Shown: positions 37,263-46,704 of the stretch, piece by piece
Layout of the letters: each line of letters opens with the position of its first letter
Position numbering within the stretch: position 1 is the first letter of the stretch
Origin: an uncultured Clostridia bacterium
GTDB taxonomy: Bacteria > Bacillota > Clostridia > Oscillospirales > Ruminococcaceae
Assembly (NCBI GenBank): GCA_947625615.1
Contig: CANQPB010000002.1
Location: 48,791 to 112,790 of the forward strand
Direction of reading: 5' to 3'
DNA length: 64,000 bases
Position numbers and translations under genes: made by a program
Notes under the pieces: generated by a model
Databases searched by the model: none
What the model was told of the DNA's origin: nothing
The model's input: the letters and a program-made list of their open reading frames with translations, nothing else

Positions 37263-37808
37263 CTATTTTTTATTGAGAGCCTTTAAAAGCGTGTCGACCC
37301 TCTCCTTCGAGATCAGCTTTTTGACTATCTCGCAGGAAAATTCCAGCGCCGCTCCCATTCCGCAGGCGGTGATGATATTGCCGTCGGTGACGGCTGCGGC
37401 GTCGGTGATAACCTCGGCGCCCGAGAGCTGGTCTTCAAAGCCGATATAGCAGGTCGCCTTTTTGCCGTTTAACAGCCCCTTGTGCCCGAGAATCGAGGGT
37501 GCCGCGCATATTGCGGCGATAAGGATACCCCTTTGCGCGCAGAAATCTATGGTATACTGCACGGTCTCGTTCTTTTCAAGGTTAAGCGTGCCCGGCATTC
37601 CGCCCGGCAGAATTATCGCTTCAAGGTCGTCGCCGGGGGCAAATTCGATGTCCTCGTAATCCGCCACGACCTTTATCCCGTGGGAGCCTCGCACGACCTG
37701 TCCTCCCACGCCTACGGTGACGACCTTTTTCTCGCACCTGCGAAGGCAGTCTACCGGGGTGAGAGCCTCGATCTCCTCAAATCCGTCCGCCAAAAATACT
37801 GCTATCAT
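37263..37808 (-). CDS. DJ-1/PfpI family protein
   Basis: A 181-aa class I glutamine amidotransferase-like fold. It starts with FLADGFEEIEALTPVDCLRR (conserved Glu) and has the nucleophile elbow AAICAAPSILGHKGLL with the reactive Cys. This is the DJ-1/ThiJ branch (about 180 aa), with members acting as deglycases, chaperones or of unknown role. The start directly follows the recN stop with no gap. Confidence 0.9.
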   Translation of the reverse strand: MIAVFLADGFEEIEALTPVDCLRRCEKKVVTVGVGGQVVRGSHGIKVVADYEDIEFAPGDDLEAIILPGGMPGTLNLEKNETVQYTIDFCAQRGILIAAICAAPSILGHKGLLNGKKATCYIGFEDQLSGAEVITDAAAVTDGNIITACGMGAALEFSCEIVKKLISKERVDTLLKALNKK

Positions 37809-39482
37809 TTAAACCTGCTCCTTTCTGACCGACAAAAGCTGCTCTTCGGCGTCTTTAAGTACGGTCTCGGTTATATTGTCGCCGCCTAAAATGCGGGCGA
37901 TCTCGTATTTTCTGCCCTCAAAGTCGAGGGGTTTTATCTCGGCGGCCGTCCTTTCGGATCCGCCCGTCTTCTCTATCAAAACGTGCTCGTCGGCGTAAAT
38001 GGCAAGCTGTGCAAGGTGTGTGACGCAAATAACCTGCCGCCGCCTTGAAATCTCCCGCAGCTTTATGCCGATCTTTTGCGCCGCGCGGCCGCTAACGCCG
38101 GTGTCTATCTCGTCGAATATAAGAGTTGGAATGTCGTCGCGGTCGGACAGAACGCTTTTTAGCGCCAGCATTATCCGCGAAAGCTCGCCGCCCGAGGCTA
38201 TCTTCGCCATGGGCTTCGGTTCCTCTCCGCGATTTGCCGAGATCAAAAATTCAACCGTGTCCATTCCGCTCTGGGTGAGCTTTCCGCGCTCGAACGAGAC
38301 CTCAATCCTAACGTCCGGCATATTCAGAAATTTCAGTTCGCCCTCAACTTCGCTTCGGAATTTTTCCGCCGCGGTGTGCCGCAGTTTTGAAAGCCCCTCC
38401 GCCTTTTTAGATACCTCCGCCAATAGTGCGTCCTTTTCGCCGCTAAGCCTTTTAAGCTCATTCTCCGAGCCGGACAGCGCCTCAAGCTCCTCCGAGGAGC
38501 TCTCCCAAAGATCTATGGCGTCGTCAAGGGTGGGGCCGTAACGCCTTTTCAGTCTCGTCAGGGCGTCCCTCCGCTCGGACAGCCGCGAATACTCTCCCTC
38601 GTCAAAATCAAGGGAATCAAGAAGCCTCGAAAGCTCGTCCGATATGTCGCCAATCTCTATTCCCACCGAGCTGAGCCTTTCGCATAAAGGCTTCAGCGCC
38701 GGCATCAGTTCTGCGCCAGATTCGATTTCTCCGTAAGCCGAGGCGGTCTCGGCGCTCGCCCCGCCCGATTCGTCGTCGCCGGTGAGGATATTCACCGCGT
38801 TTCTTAAAGATTCGGAAAGAGCGGCGGCGTTCTCCAAAAGGCGGAATTTTTCCTCGACAGCGTCGTCTTCGCCCCTTTCGGGCTTTACCGAAGAGATGTC
38901 GTCGACAAGGCTTTTGAGATAGGTTATTCTCTGCGCCTTTTCGCGCTCGGACTGCTTAAGCTTTGAGATGTCCCTCGCGACGGCCTGAAGCTTTCGAAAC
39001 GACTGCCTATAGTCGGCGACGGCACCCTCGCATTCGGCGTAGCTGTCAAGAATGCCGAGATGCTTTGCGGGATCGAGCAGCACCTGAGAATCGTGCTGGC
39101 CGTGAATGTTTATCAGAAGCCCGCCTATCTCGCGTAGTGCCGAAACGCTGACCGCCCTCGAATTTATCCTTGCCGTTCCCCTGCCGTCCGAGGAGATCTC
39201 ACGCGAAACGATAAGCTCGTCCTCCGGCTCGACGCCGAATTCTTGTAGCTTCTCAGAAACCGCGGCGGGAACGCCGTCAAACACCGCCGAGATAAACGCC
39301 TTTTCCGCGCCTGCCCTCACGATATCCCTTGACACCCTCTGGCCGAGCACCGCGTTTATCCCGCCTATCAGGATAGATTTTCCGGCGCCCGTCTCGCCTG
39401 TGAAGACGTTCATTCCGGGGCCGAGGCTGACGCTTGCGCGCTCTATAACGGCGAGGTTTTCTATATAAAGCTCTTTAAGCAT
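37809..39482 (-). CDS. recN: DNA repair protein RecN
   Basis: A 557-aa SMC-like protein. Walker A is GETGAGKSILIGGINAVLG (residues about 31-49), with INIHGQHDSQVLLDP, two coiled-coil arms, the signature KIASGGELSRIMLALK and Walker B LIFDEIDTGVSG. RecN gathers broken ends in double-strand break repair. The gene order nadK-argR-recN is strongly conserved in Firmicutes. Confidence 0.96.
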   Translation of the reverse strand: MLKELYIENLAVIERASVSLGPGMNVFTGETGAGKSILIGGINAVLGQRVSRDIVRAGAEKAFISAVFDGVPAAVSEKLQEFGVEPEDELIVSREISSDGRGTARINSRAVSVSALREIGGLLINIHGQHDSQVLLDPAKHLGILDSYAECEGAVADYRQSFRKLQAVARDISKLKQSEREKAQRITYLKSLVDDISSVKPERGEDDAVEEKFRLLENAAALSESLRNAVNILTGDDESGGASAETASAYGEIESGAELMPALKPLCERLSSVGIEIGDISDELSRLLDSLDFDEGEYSRLSERRDALTRLKRRYGPTLDDAIDLWESSSEELEALSGSENELKRLSGEKDALLAEVSKKAEGLSKLRHTAAEKFRSEVEGELKFLNMPDVRIEVSFERGKLTQSGMDTVEFLISANRGEEPKPMAKIASGGELSRIMLALKSVLSDRDDIPTLIFDEIDTGVSGRAAQKIGIKLREISRRRQVICVTHLAQLAIYADEHVLIEKTGGSERTAAEIKPLDFEGRKYEIARILGGDNITETVLKDAEEQLLSVRKEQV

Positions 39483-39497
39483 AAATACCTCCCGGGA

Positions 39498-39947
39498 TCA
39501 AAGAAGTTTTTCAAGCTCCTTAAGAAGCGAAACGGCGTTTTCCTCGCTTCGCATTAAAACGAAAATGGTGTCGTCTCCCGCAAGGGTGCCGACGATGTCG
39601 CCGTAGCCCGCGGTGTCAAGCCTTGCGCAGACGGCGTTAGCCATGCCGGAATGGCAGCGTATGACGACGATGTTCATGGCGCGGTCGACGGCATAGACGG
39701 CGTCGGAGAAAAATCTCATAAGGCCGGATCTTGCGCTGCCGTCGTAGCTTCCCCGGGGCATGGAATATTTATAGCTGCCGTTCTCCCCCATCGTCTTTAT
39801 GAGCGAAAGCTGCTTGATATCCCGCGAGACCGTAGCCTGGGTGACCGAATAGCCGCGCTCGAGCAAAAGCGCCTGCAAAGTCTCCTGCGTATCGACCTCG
39901 TAGTGGTTCACAATGTCGAGGATCGCCTTTTTTCTGTCATTTTTCAT
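39498..39947 (-). CDS. argR: Arginine repressor
   Basis: A 149-aa ArgR with an N-terminal winged helix (GYSVTQATVSRDIKQLSLIK) and a C-terminal hexamer and arginine-binding domain with GTLAGDDTIFVLMRSEENA, the conserved GDDT. It controls arginine biosynthesis and catabolism. It overlaps nadK by 11 nt in another frame. No arginine genes are present in the window. Confidence 0.94.
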   Translation of the reverse strand: MKNDRKKAILDIVNHYEVDTQETLQALLLERGYSVTQATVSRDIKQLSLIKTMGENGSYKYSMPRGSYDGSARSGLMRFFSDAVYAVDRAMNIVVIRCHSGMANAVCARLDTAGYGDIVGTLAGDDTIFVLMRSEENAVSLLKELEKLL

Positions 39948-40842
39948 ACTTATCCGCCTTTCTGTCCGAAGCGTTTTCGTCCGCCGCCTTTACCGGCTGC
40001 ATGAGCTTTGAATTTATCGCCCTGAAATACGCCCCTCCGCAAATATCTATAAGCTTAAGCCGCCTTTGCGAGCGCTTAATTGTCAGTCTGTCCGTTTCGG
40101 TGATCTCCTCCGGCGCTCTGCCGTCCACGCTGACCGATGCCGCGCATTCCCCGTCCGTCTTGAAGCGAACCTCTATAAGTTTTTCGGGGGAAAAGAGCAT
40201 CGTCCTCGCAAAAAGCGAGTGTGGGCAGATCTGCGTGAATTCTATGCAGTCGAGGGTGGGCTCGATCAACGGGCCGCCCGCCGACAGAGAATAGGCCGAA
40301 GCGCCCGTCGGAGTGGAAAATATCAGCCCGTCAGCCCTGAGCGACGACACCTGCAGACCGTCGGCATAAACCGCAAAGTCCTGGATCCCGCTGCCGTAGC
40401 CGCCCGAGATGACGGCCTCGTTGAGCGCCGTGAGAACAGAATTATTGCCGCTTTTGCGCTCTATCGATACCTCAAGCATCATTCGCTCCTCGACGGTGTA
40501 ATCGCCGCTGACGAGTTTGCTTAAAAGCGAGAGTTCGCCGCGCTCCAAAGAGGCCATAAAGCCGAGCCTGCCGCAGTTGATTCCCAAAAGCTCCCGCCCC
40601 GTCTTCGAGGCAAGGCCGGCGCATTTCAAAATTGTTCCGTCCCCGCCGACAGATATCATGATGTCGCAGTTTTTTGCGGCCTCCTCGGGAGACATATAGC
40701 CGGCGCCGTCGATAAAAAGTGCGGTTTTGCAGTCGGAGGGCATTAAAATTTTGCAGCCCAAAGATGAAAGTATCTCGCACGCTTTTTGGGTGCACTCCTT
40801 GGAATGCGACTTTTCAAAGTTGGGATATAAAAATATTACCAC
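39937..40842 (-). CDS. nadK: NAD kinase
   Basis: A 301-aa NAD+/NADH kinase with the GGDGT motif (ISVGGDGTILKCAG, about residue 64), the LNEAVISGG motif and the diacylglycerol-kinase-like STPTGASAYSLSAGGP. It starts at GTG 40842 with GAGGTGA 4-5 nt upstream. It produces NADP(H). The C-terminal tail is rich in Lys/Asp, probably disordered, and runs into argR. Confidence 0.95.
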   Translation of the reverse strand: MVIFLYPNFEKSHSKECTQKACEILSSLGCKILMPSDCKTALFIDGAGYMSPEEAAKNCDIMISVGGDGTILKCAGLASKTGRELLGINCGRLGFMASLERGELSLLSKLVSGDYTVEERMMLEVSIERKSGNNSVLTALNEAVISGGYGSGIQDFAVYADGLQVSSLRADGLIFSTPTGASAYSLSAGGPLIEPTLDCIEFTQICPHSLFARTMLFSPEKLIEVRFKTDGECAASVSVDGRAPEEITETDRLTIKRSQRRLKLIDICGGAYFRAINSKLMQPVKAADENASDRKADKYEK

Positions 40843-40846
40843 CGTT

Positions 40847-41638
40847 TCACCTCATTTTTGTGAATGCCTCGCCGCAGACGGCGGCTATGTCAAGCCTTAA
40901 TGGTGTAAAGTCTTTTTGCTTTACAAGATGTACAAGATATTCTATGTTGCCGTTGCCGCCGCGTATCGGAGAGGGCACGAGGCCTTTTATTTCAAATCCC
41001 GCAGCCGAAAAGAATGCCGTGAGCTCTTCAAGGATCTTTATATGCACCGACATGTCTTTTACGATCCCGCCCTTTGAGATGTTTTTTCTCCCGGCTTCAA
41101 ACTGGGGCTTTATGAGCAGAACCGCCTCCCCGCCATCCGAAAGAACGCGGTCAGCCGCCTCGGCGGCATATCGGCAGGAGATAAATGAAAGATCGGCCGA
41201 GACAAAATCTATCTTTCTCGAAAAGGTCTCCGCGACAATGTCCTTGACGTTTATACCCTCGATATTTTCCACCCGAGGATCGTTTTTCAGCTTTTCGGCA
41301 AGCTGGCCGTGTCCGACGTCGGTGCAAAAGACGAATGCGGCGCCGCTTTGAAGCATGCAGTCGGTAAAGCCGCCTGTTGAGGCGCCGATATCGAGGCAGG
41401 TGAGCCCCGAAAGATTTATTCCGAATACTTTCAGCGCGTGCTCAAGCTTAAGCCCGCCCCTGCCGACATATTTAAGCGTCTGCCCGGTGAGGGAAATTTC
41501 GTCCCCCTCCGAAACGGTATCGGAGGGCTTTTGCGCCGTTCGGCCGTTGACGGTCACCATTCCCGCAAGGATATATTCCTTTGCCCTTTCACGGCTTTGG
41601 GCGAGGCCGCGGCGGACAAGCTCGGAATCGAGCCTCAT
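40847..41638 (-). CDS. tlyA: TlyA-family rRNA 2'-O-methyltransferase
   Basis: A 263-aa protein with an N-terminal S4 domain (MRLDSELVRRGLAQSRERAK) and a Rossmann FtsJ-type methyltransferase domain with the SAM site CLDIGASTGGFTDCMLQ and VSADLSFISCRY. TlyA methylates riboses in 16S and 23S rRNA (the basis of capreomycin sensitivity in mycobacteria). It is often annotated as hemolysin A for historical reasons. Its ATG overlaps the dxs stop. Confidence 0.94.
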   Translation of the reverse strand: MRLDSELVRRGLAQSRERAKEYILAGMVTVNGRTAQKPSDTVSEGDEISLTGQTLKYVGRGGLKLEHALKVFGINLSGLTCLDIGASTGGFTDCMLQSGAAFVFCTDVGHGQLAEKLKNDPRVENIEGINVKDIVAETFSRKIDFVSADLSFISCRYAAEAADRVLSDGGEAVLLIKPQFEAGRKNISKGGIVKDMSVHIKILEELTAFFSAAGFEIKGLVPSPIRGGNGNIEYLVHLVKQKDFTPLRLDIAAVCGEAFTKMR

Positions 41639-43446
41639 TGGTCTTGCCGCCTTATCTTTTCAATCATTTTTTCGGCGGTAAGTCCGTAAAGGTCAAATGC
41701 TTGACAGGTGGACATGCAGGGCACAAAGCCGTCGATGGCAGTGCAATCTGCCCAAGGGGCGCTCAGCTTAATCTTTTCGCCTATCGAGCCGGAGCGCGAG
41801 CACTCCTCAAAGACATATACCTTTGAATGCTTTTTAATGATATCAAGAGCGTCTTCCTGTAAAGGATAAATGCTTGTCAGCTTCAAATGGCTGCAGCCGA
41901 GGGTCATCGCGACCTCGTGGGCGTTCTCCGAAAGCCTGCCGTAGGAAACAATCAGCGTGTCCGAGCCGCTGTCCTCAAAGGTGAAGTCGGCCGACGGCCT
42001 GATCACCGAGTGAATCTCGCCGCCCTTCGGGAAACGCACGCATACAAGCCCGGTATTGTCGTAAATCGCCCTGTTAAGGCAGATTTTCATCTCCTCATAT
42101 GTCGCCGGGGAATATACCGTGACATTCGGAATCGTCGTCAAAAAAGGTATGTCGAACAGACCCTGGTGGGTCTCGCCGTCCTCGCCGACGATTCCGGCGT
42201 TGCATATCGCGAGGATAACGTGGAGCCCCGGTATCGCGACATCGTGGATAAGCTCGTCATAGGAGCGCTGCAGGAACGACGAATAAACCGAGAACACCGG
42301 GATCATTCCCATCGCGGAAAGTCCCGCGGCAAAGGAAACCGCGTGCTCCTCGGCGATGCCGACGTCGTAGAGGCGGCTGCGCAGCGCGCCGTTAAAGTGA
42401 TTTAAGCCTACTCCGTATTTCATCGCGGCGGTTATCGCGACCACTCTGCGGTCGACGTTTGCTATGCGGGCAAGCTCTATACCGAAGCGGTCGGAAAATC
42501 CCGAGACTGCCTGGGGCTTCTCGCCGGAATCAATATCAAAGCCGCTCACACCGTGGTATTCGCCAGGCATGTCCTCGGCGGGCTGATATCCCTTTCCCTT
42601 GACGGTGTTCACCTGAACGAGCACCGGGCAGTTCATCTCTTTTGCCGATCTGAGGGCGTTCTCAAGCTTTTCAAGGTTGTGGCCGTCCACCGGGCCGATA
42701 AATTCAAAGCCGAAGTCCTCGAACATCGTGCTGTGAAGCAGGCTCTCCTTCAGGCCGTCCTTCGAGGCGCTTATTATCGACTTTATTCCACCGCCTATGA
42801 CGGGTATCGAGCCGATAAACTTTTTTGCGCCCGATTTCAGCCTTTTATAACTATACTGCGTTCTCAGCTCGGAAAGATACGTCGCAATTCCGCCGATATT
42901 TTTGGAAATTGACATCTCGTTGTAATTGAGGATAGCGATGATGTTCGCTCCGCTTCTTCCGGCGTTGTTCAGGCCCTCAAAGGCGAGGCCGCCGGTGAGC
43001 GCGCCGTCGCCAATAACTGCGACAGCATGGTGGTTGTCTCCCGCAAGGCGCATCGCCTCCGCCATGCCGAGTGCTATGGATATCGAATTCGAGCTGTGGC
43101 CGCTCACGCAGGCGTCGTGTTCCGATTCCTCCGGCCGCGTAAAGCCGGAAATCCCGCCGTAGCGGCGAAGCGTGTGGAAGCTGCCGAAGCGCCCCGTCAG
43201 AAGCTTATGGGCATAGCTTTGGTGCCCCACGTCGAAGACTATCTTGTCCTGCGGGGAATCAAATACCTTGTGAATTGCCACCGTCAGCTCTACAACGCCT
43301 AAGTTCGAGCTTAGGTGTCCGCCGTTTTTCGAGACGGTCTCGATTATTTTTTCGCGAAGCTCCCGGCAAAGCTCCTCTTCCTGCTTGATATTCAGCTTTT
43401 TTATGTCCTGTGGAAGATTCAGCCTTGAAAGCAGTCTGTATTTCAC
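41635..43446 (-). CDS. dxs: 1-Deoxy-D-xylulose-5-phosphate synthase
   Basis: A 603-aa DXS with the TPP site VIGDGALTGGLAFEGLNNAG, the DXS loop TVKGKGYQPAED, catalytic Glu in DVGIAEEHAVSFAAGLSAMG and a transketolase C-domain. It makes the first intermediate of the methylerythritol phosphate pathway from pyruvate and glyceraldehyde-3-P. It lies 20 nt after ispA, which uses the products of the pathway. Confidence 0.96.
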   Translation of the reverse strand: MKYRLLSRLNLPQDIKKLNIKQEEELCRELREKIIETVSKNGGHLSSNLGVVELTVAIHKVFDSPQDKIVFDVGHQSYAHKLLTGRFGSFHTLRRYGGISGFTRPEESEHDACVSGHSSNSISIALGMAEAMRLAGDNHHAVAVIGDGALTGGLAFEGLNNAGRSGANIIAILNYNEMSISKNIGGIATYLSELRTQYSYKRLKSGAKKFIGSIPVIGGGIKSIISASKDGLKESLLHSTMFEDFGFEFIGPVDGHNLEKLENALRSAKEMNCPVLVQVNTVKGKGYQPAEDMPGEYHGVSGFDIDSGEKPQAVSGFSDRFGIELARIANVDRRVVAITAAMKYGVGLNHFNGALRSRLYDVGIAEEHAVSFAAGLSAMGMIPVFSVYSSFLQRSYDELIHDVAIPGLHVILAICNAGIVGEDGETHQGLFDIPFLTTIPNVTVYSPATYEEMKICLNRAIYDNTGLVCVRFPKGGEIHSVIRPSADFTFEDSGSDTLIVSYGRLSENAHEVAMTLGCSHLKLTSIYPLQEDALDIIKKHSKVYVFEECSRSGSIGEKIKLSAPWADCTAIDGFVPCMSTCQAFDLYGLTAEKMIEKIRRQDQ

Positions 43447-43466
43447 AAAAGATCACTACTTTACAT

Positions 43467-44384
43467 TTATTTTTTTCTCTCGGCGAGCGAAAGAGCAAAT
43501 TCTCTCAGCAGATCGCTGCGGGGATATTTTTCAAGCTCCCCGGCGGCAAGCGCGCTCAGCCGCCTTGCCTCGCAAAGTGCACCATCAATGCCTAAGACGT
43601 CGGCAAAGGTGGGTTTTTTGCGGCCCTTATCGCTCAGAACGGGTTTTCCGAGCGTCTCGGGGGTGGAGGTTACGTCGAGGACGTCGTCTACGATCTGAAA
43701 CGCCAGGCCGACGTTTTCTGCATACCTCCCTGCGCGCTCGATCCCTTCGCCGTCGGCATCTGCCATGATCGCCCCGAAAAGGCAGGAGGCTTTTAAAAGG
43801 CAGCCGGTCTTGAAGTCGGACATCTTTTTCAGAAATTCCCCGTCGACGCTTTCGGCGCGGTTTTCCGACCAGAGATCGAGCATCTGTCCGGCGATCATTC
43901 CTCGGTTTCCGGCGCTTCGGGAGAGCACGTTTATCAGCCTAAGCGCCGTATCTGCCGGAATTTTGCCGTCAATGGCGAGCTGCGAAAGAATTTCGTAGGG
44001 CTGAATGGCAAGCCCGTCGCCGGCAAGAAGCCCGACGTCGGTTCCGAATTTTACATGCGTCGCCGGCATTCCCCGCCTCAGCTCGTCGTCGTCCATCTCG
44101 GGCATGTCGTCGTGAATAAGGGAAAATGTGTGCGTCATCTCCAAAACGCATGCCGCCTCGTAGACGTAATCGGGAATTTCCTCGCACCCGCTGAAAAGCC
44201 GGTAGAATTCAACAGCCAAAACAGGCCTAATTCTCTTTCCCCCGACCGACAGCGCGTAATTTTCCGCCTCCAATACGCGGTCTTCGGGCAGATCCTTTTT
44301 AAAGGCAAGCTGCGGGCAGCGCAGTATGAATCCGTTTATCTTAACGGTGTCGGAGGATATGATATCAAGATATTCTTTATTCAT
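43467..44384 (-). CDS. ispA: Polyprenyl synthetase (farnesyl diphosphate synthase type)
   Basis: A 305-aa IspA-like enzyme. The first Asp-rich motif is SLIHDDMPEMDDDELRRGMP and the second is IVDDVLDVTST; the GKRIRPVLAVE motif is near residue 50. It condenses IPP with allylic diphosphates, probably up to farnesyl diphosphate. It overlaps xseB by 8 nt. The xseB-ispA-dxs-tlyA order is a conserved Firmicute arrangement. Confidence 0.94.
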   Translation of the reverse strand: MNKEYLDIISSDTVKINGFILRCPQLAFKKDLPEDRVLEAENYALSVGGKRIRPVLAVEFYRLFSGCEEIPDYVYEAACVLEMTHTFSLIHDDMPEMDDDELRRGMPATHVKFGTDVGLLAGDGLAIQPYEILSQLAIDGKIPADTALRLINVLSRSAGNRGMIAGQMLDLWSENRAESVDGEFLKKMSDFKTGCLLKASCLFGAIMADADGEGIERAGRYAENVGLAFQIVDDVLDVTSTPETLGKPVLSDKGRKKPTFADVLGIDGALCEARRLSALAAGELEKYPRSDLLREFALSLAERKK

Positions 44385-44568
44385 TTTTTTCTTCCTCTGA
44401 AAGCTCTGAGCTTATTCTGTCGAGCATTTTAAGGCATTCGTCGGCAAGCCGGGAACCCTCTCTATAAAGCTTTGCGGTCTCCTCAAGGGTGGTGCTTTCG
44501 TCGCGAAGCCGATCGCATATCTCGCGCAGGCGCTTTACGGATTTTTCGTAGTCAAATGTTTCGCTCAT
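44377..44568 (-). CDS. xseB: Exodeoxyribonuclease VII small subunit
   Basis: A 63-aa XseB: helices FDYEKSVKRLREICDRLRDE and TTLEETAKLYREGSRLADEC are family-typical. It binds XseA through this coiled coil. It overlaps xseA by 4 nt and ispA by 8 nt. Confidence 0.93.
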   Translation of the reverse strand: MSETFDYEKSVKRLREICDRLRDESTTLEETAKLYREGSRLADECLKMLDRISSELSEEEKNE

Positions 44569-45770
44569 AATTCATCACCGCATTTCACACTGTTTACCGT
44601 CGCTTCGGCAAAGCCGTCGCGCATTTTAACCGTTATTCCGTCGCCCGGCTCAAGATCACCGGCGCCGAGGGCGACGTTTCCGTCTTTGTATACCATTGCA
44701 TATCCCCGGGAGAGGACGTTTTCGGGATTGAGGCTTGAAAGCAGATCCCGAAGCGCATTTAGATTCATTCTTTCGTATGAGAACCGCTTTTCGGCCGCCG
44801 CCGCGATTCTTTCGGCATAGGCCGCCGTCTCTGCTCGCTTAAGCCTGATTTTTTGCGTCACCGACATCGCATCGAGCGCGTAGCGGTATCTTACAATCTC
44901 GTCCCTTGCGCGGGATATCCTGTCCTCGGCGGATCTGCAAAGATTCAGCCTGATAAGGCTTATCTCCGCCCTCATGCTTTCGATGTCCGGCGTGACGAGC
45001 TCCGCCGCGGCCGAAGGGGTGGGCGCGCGAAGATCTGCCGCGAGGTCGCTCAATGTGAGGTCTATCTCATGTCCGACAGCCGACACCACCGGGGTGTCGC
45101 AGCTGTATACCGCCATGACGACGGCTTCGGTGTTGAATGCCGAGAGATCCTCGGCCGAGCCGCCTCCCCGCGTTAGGATTATGACGTCGGCGCCGCTTTG
45201 GTCGGCGGACATAAGCGCCGAGGCGATTCCCGCGGGGGCGTCTGCACCCTGAACGGCCGTCGGGAAAAGCTGGAGCGCAGCTATAGGATATCTTCTCGAA
45301 ACCACGTTTTTGACGTCTTCGATTGCAGCGCCTGTCGCAGAGGTGACGACCGCGATTTTTTTTGGATATCTCGGAAGCGGTTTTTTCGGCGCGGAAAAGA
45401 CCCCTAAGTTTTTGAGCTTTTCTTTGAGCATTTGCAGCGCGAGATATTCGCTCCCCCTGCCGTCGGGAATGAGCTGGGTGGCGACAAACTGGAAGGTTCC
45501 GTCCCGCTCGTAAAGCCCCACGCCGCCGTAGGCAATGACCGCCATGCCGTCAAAGGGGGCAAATTTGAGCCTCTTGGCGTTTGAGGCGTACATCACCCCT
45601 CGCACCGACGACGCTTCGTCCGCAAGGGAGAAATAAAAGTGTCCCGAGGAGGAATTCATCGAGCAGTTCAGAAGCTCCCCCTTGACCGCTATCCCCTGCA
45701 GGGTGCGGTCGGCGCTGAGCTTTGTCTTGACGACCGAATTTATAGTTGAAACCGTGTATACTCTATTCAC
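44565..45770 (-). CDS. xseA: Exodeoxyribonuclease VII large subunit
   Basis: A 401-aa XseA. The N-terminal OB fold (VKGELLNCSMNSSSGHFYFS) is followed by the catalytic domain with VTSATGAAIEDVKNV, LTRGGGSAEDLSAFN and VSAVGHEIDLTLSDLAADLR. The coiled coil and a C-terminal domain with LSRGYAMV follow. It degrades single-stranded DNA from both ends. It overlaps the TsaD-like gene by 8 nt. Confidence 0.95.
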   Translation of the reverse strand: MNRVYTVSTINSVVKTKLSADRTLQGIAVKGELLNCSMNSSSGHFYFSLADEASSVRGVMYASNAKRLKFAPFDGMAVIAYGGVGLYERDGTFQFVATQLIPDGRGSEYLALQMLKEKLKNLGVFSAPKKPLPRYPKKIAVVTSATGAAIEDVKNVVSRRYPIAALQLFPTAVQGADAPAGIASALMSADQSGADVIILTRGGGSAEDLSAFNTEAVVMAVYSCDTPVVSAVGHEIDLTLSDLAADLRAPTPSAAAELVTPDIESMRAEISLIRLNLCRSAEDRISRARDEIVRYRYALDAMSVTQKIRLKRAETAAYAERIAAAAEKRFSYERMNLNALRDLLSSLNPENVLSRGYAMVYKDGNVALGAGDLEPGDGITVKMRDGFAEATVNSVKCGDEL

Positions 45771-46704
45771 TCAGCGATCCGTCCTTTATTGCCGCGAAAA
45801 CTGCCGTTCCGCAGGCGTTGTCGGCCGAAAGCGCGGGCTCGGCAAAATATGCCTCAAAGCGCTTTGAAACGGCGTTTTTGATTATGCCGTCCGACATAAC
45901 CCCGCCGGCAAAGACCATAGGCAGATCGCCCGCAGTGCTCAGGGCATGTTCCGCCATACCGACTATCGCGGCCTCTATGTATTTTATGCAGTAAAGCGCA
46001 ATGTCGCAGTTTTCGGCGCCGCTTTCGATCATCTTCTTGCAGGCATTCTCAAGTCCCGAAAACGACGGCCTGCCGTCGCGAATCGAGGGCTTTATACGAA
46101 AAGCTGCCGTTGATTTTAAAGCAAGCTTTTCAAGCTCGGCCCCGCAGGGAAACCTCAGCCCCAGCGCCACACCCACTCGGTCGACAGCCTGTCCGGCCTT
46201 AAGGTCTGACGAGGAGGATATTTCGTTGCAGACGATCACTTTTTCATCATCGGGTGTAACCAAAAGACAGTCGGTGGTACCGCCGCTGACATGAAAGGCT
46301 ATAAAGGGCTTTTTTTGAAAGACAAGATCAAGCCTTTTGCAGGAATAGAGTGCGGCAAGAATATGCCCCACCTGGTGAGAGGTTTTATATACGGGGATTT
46401 TGCATGCGGAGGCTAGGCAGTCTGCGACGGTCTCACCCGCCAAAAAACAGGGCATGTACGAGCCGTCGATATCTCTCGGGCGGGTGGATACGCCGATAGC
46501 CAAGATATCCCTTTCGGCCAAAAGCCCGCGCACAAGCTCCGGCAGCTGCCTTACATGGTGAAAAAGCGCGTCGGACTGCCTGAGCCCTTTTTCGCCCTCT
46601 TTTACCGGGAGGAGCATTCTCTTTGAATCGACGCTGCGATCAGAAAGAAAGACTGCCGCCGAGGTGGTGTAATTCGAGGTGTCGATTCCGAGATAGTCAT
46701 GCAT
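45763..46704 (-). CDS. TsaD/Kae1-like (M22) paralogue
   Basis: A 313-aa ASKHA-fold protein resembling TsaD: it starts YLGIDTSNYTTSAAVF and has the metal-binding HxxxH as TSHQVGHILAAL, the AFHVSGGTTDCLLV motif, and the late nucleotide site MVFAGGVMSDGIIKN. The sequence is far from canonical TsaD (for example HQVGH rather than HMEAH), so I take it as a clostridial TsaD paralogue rather than the threonylcarbamoyl transferase itself. Its position between nusB and xseA is probably conserved in relatives. The substrate is unknown. Confidence 0.75.
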   Translation of the reverse strand: MHDYLGIDTSNYTTSAAVFLSDRSVDSKRMLLPVKEGEKGLRQSDALFHHVRQLPELVRGLLAERDILAIGVSTRPRDIDGSYMPCFLAGETVADCLASACKIPVYKTSHQVGHILAALYSCKRLDLVFQKKPFIAFHVSGGTTDCLLVTPDDEKVIVCNEISSSSDLKAGQAVDRVGVALGLRFPCGAELEKLALKSTAAFRIKPSIRDGRPSFSGLENACKKMIESGAENCDIALYCIKYIEAAIVGMAEHALSTAGDLPMVFAGGVMSDGIIKNAVSKRFEAYFAEPALSADNACGTAVFAAIKDGSLSE

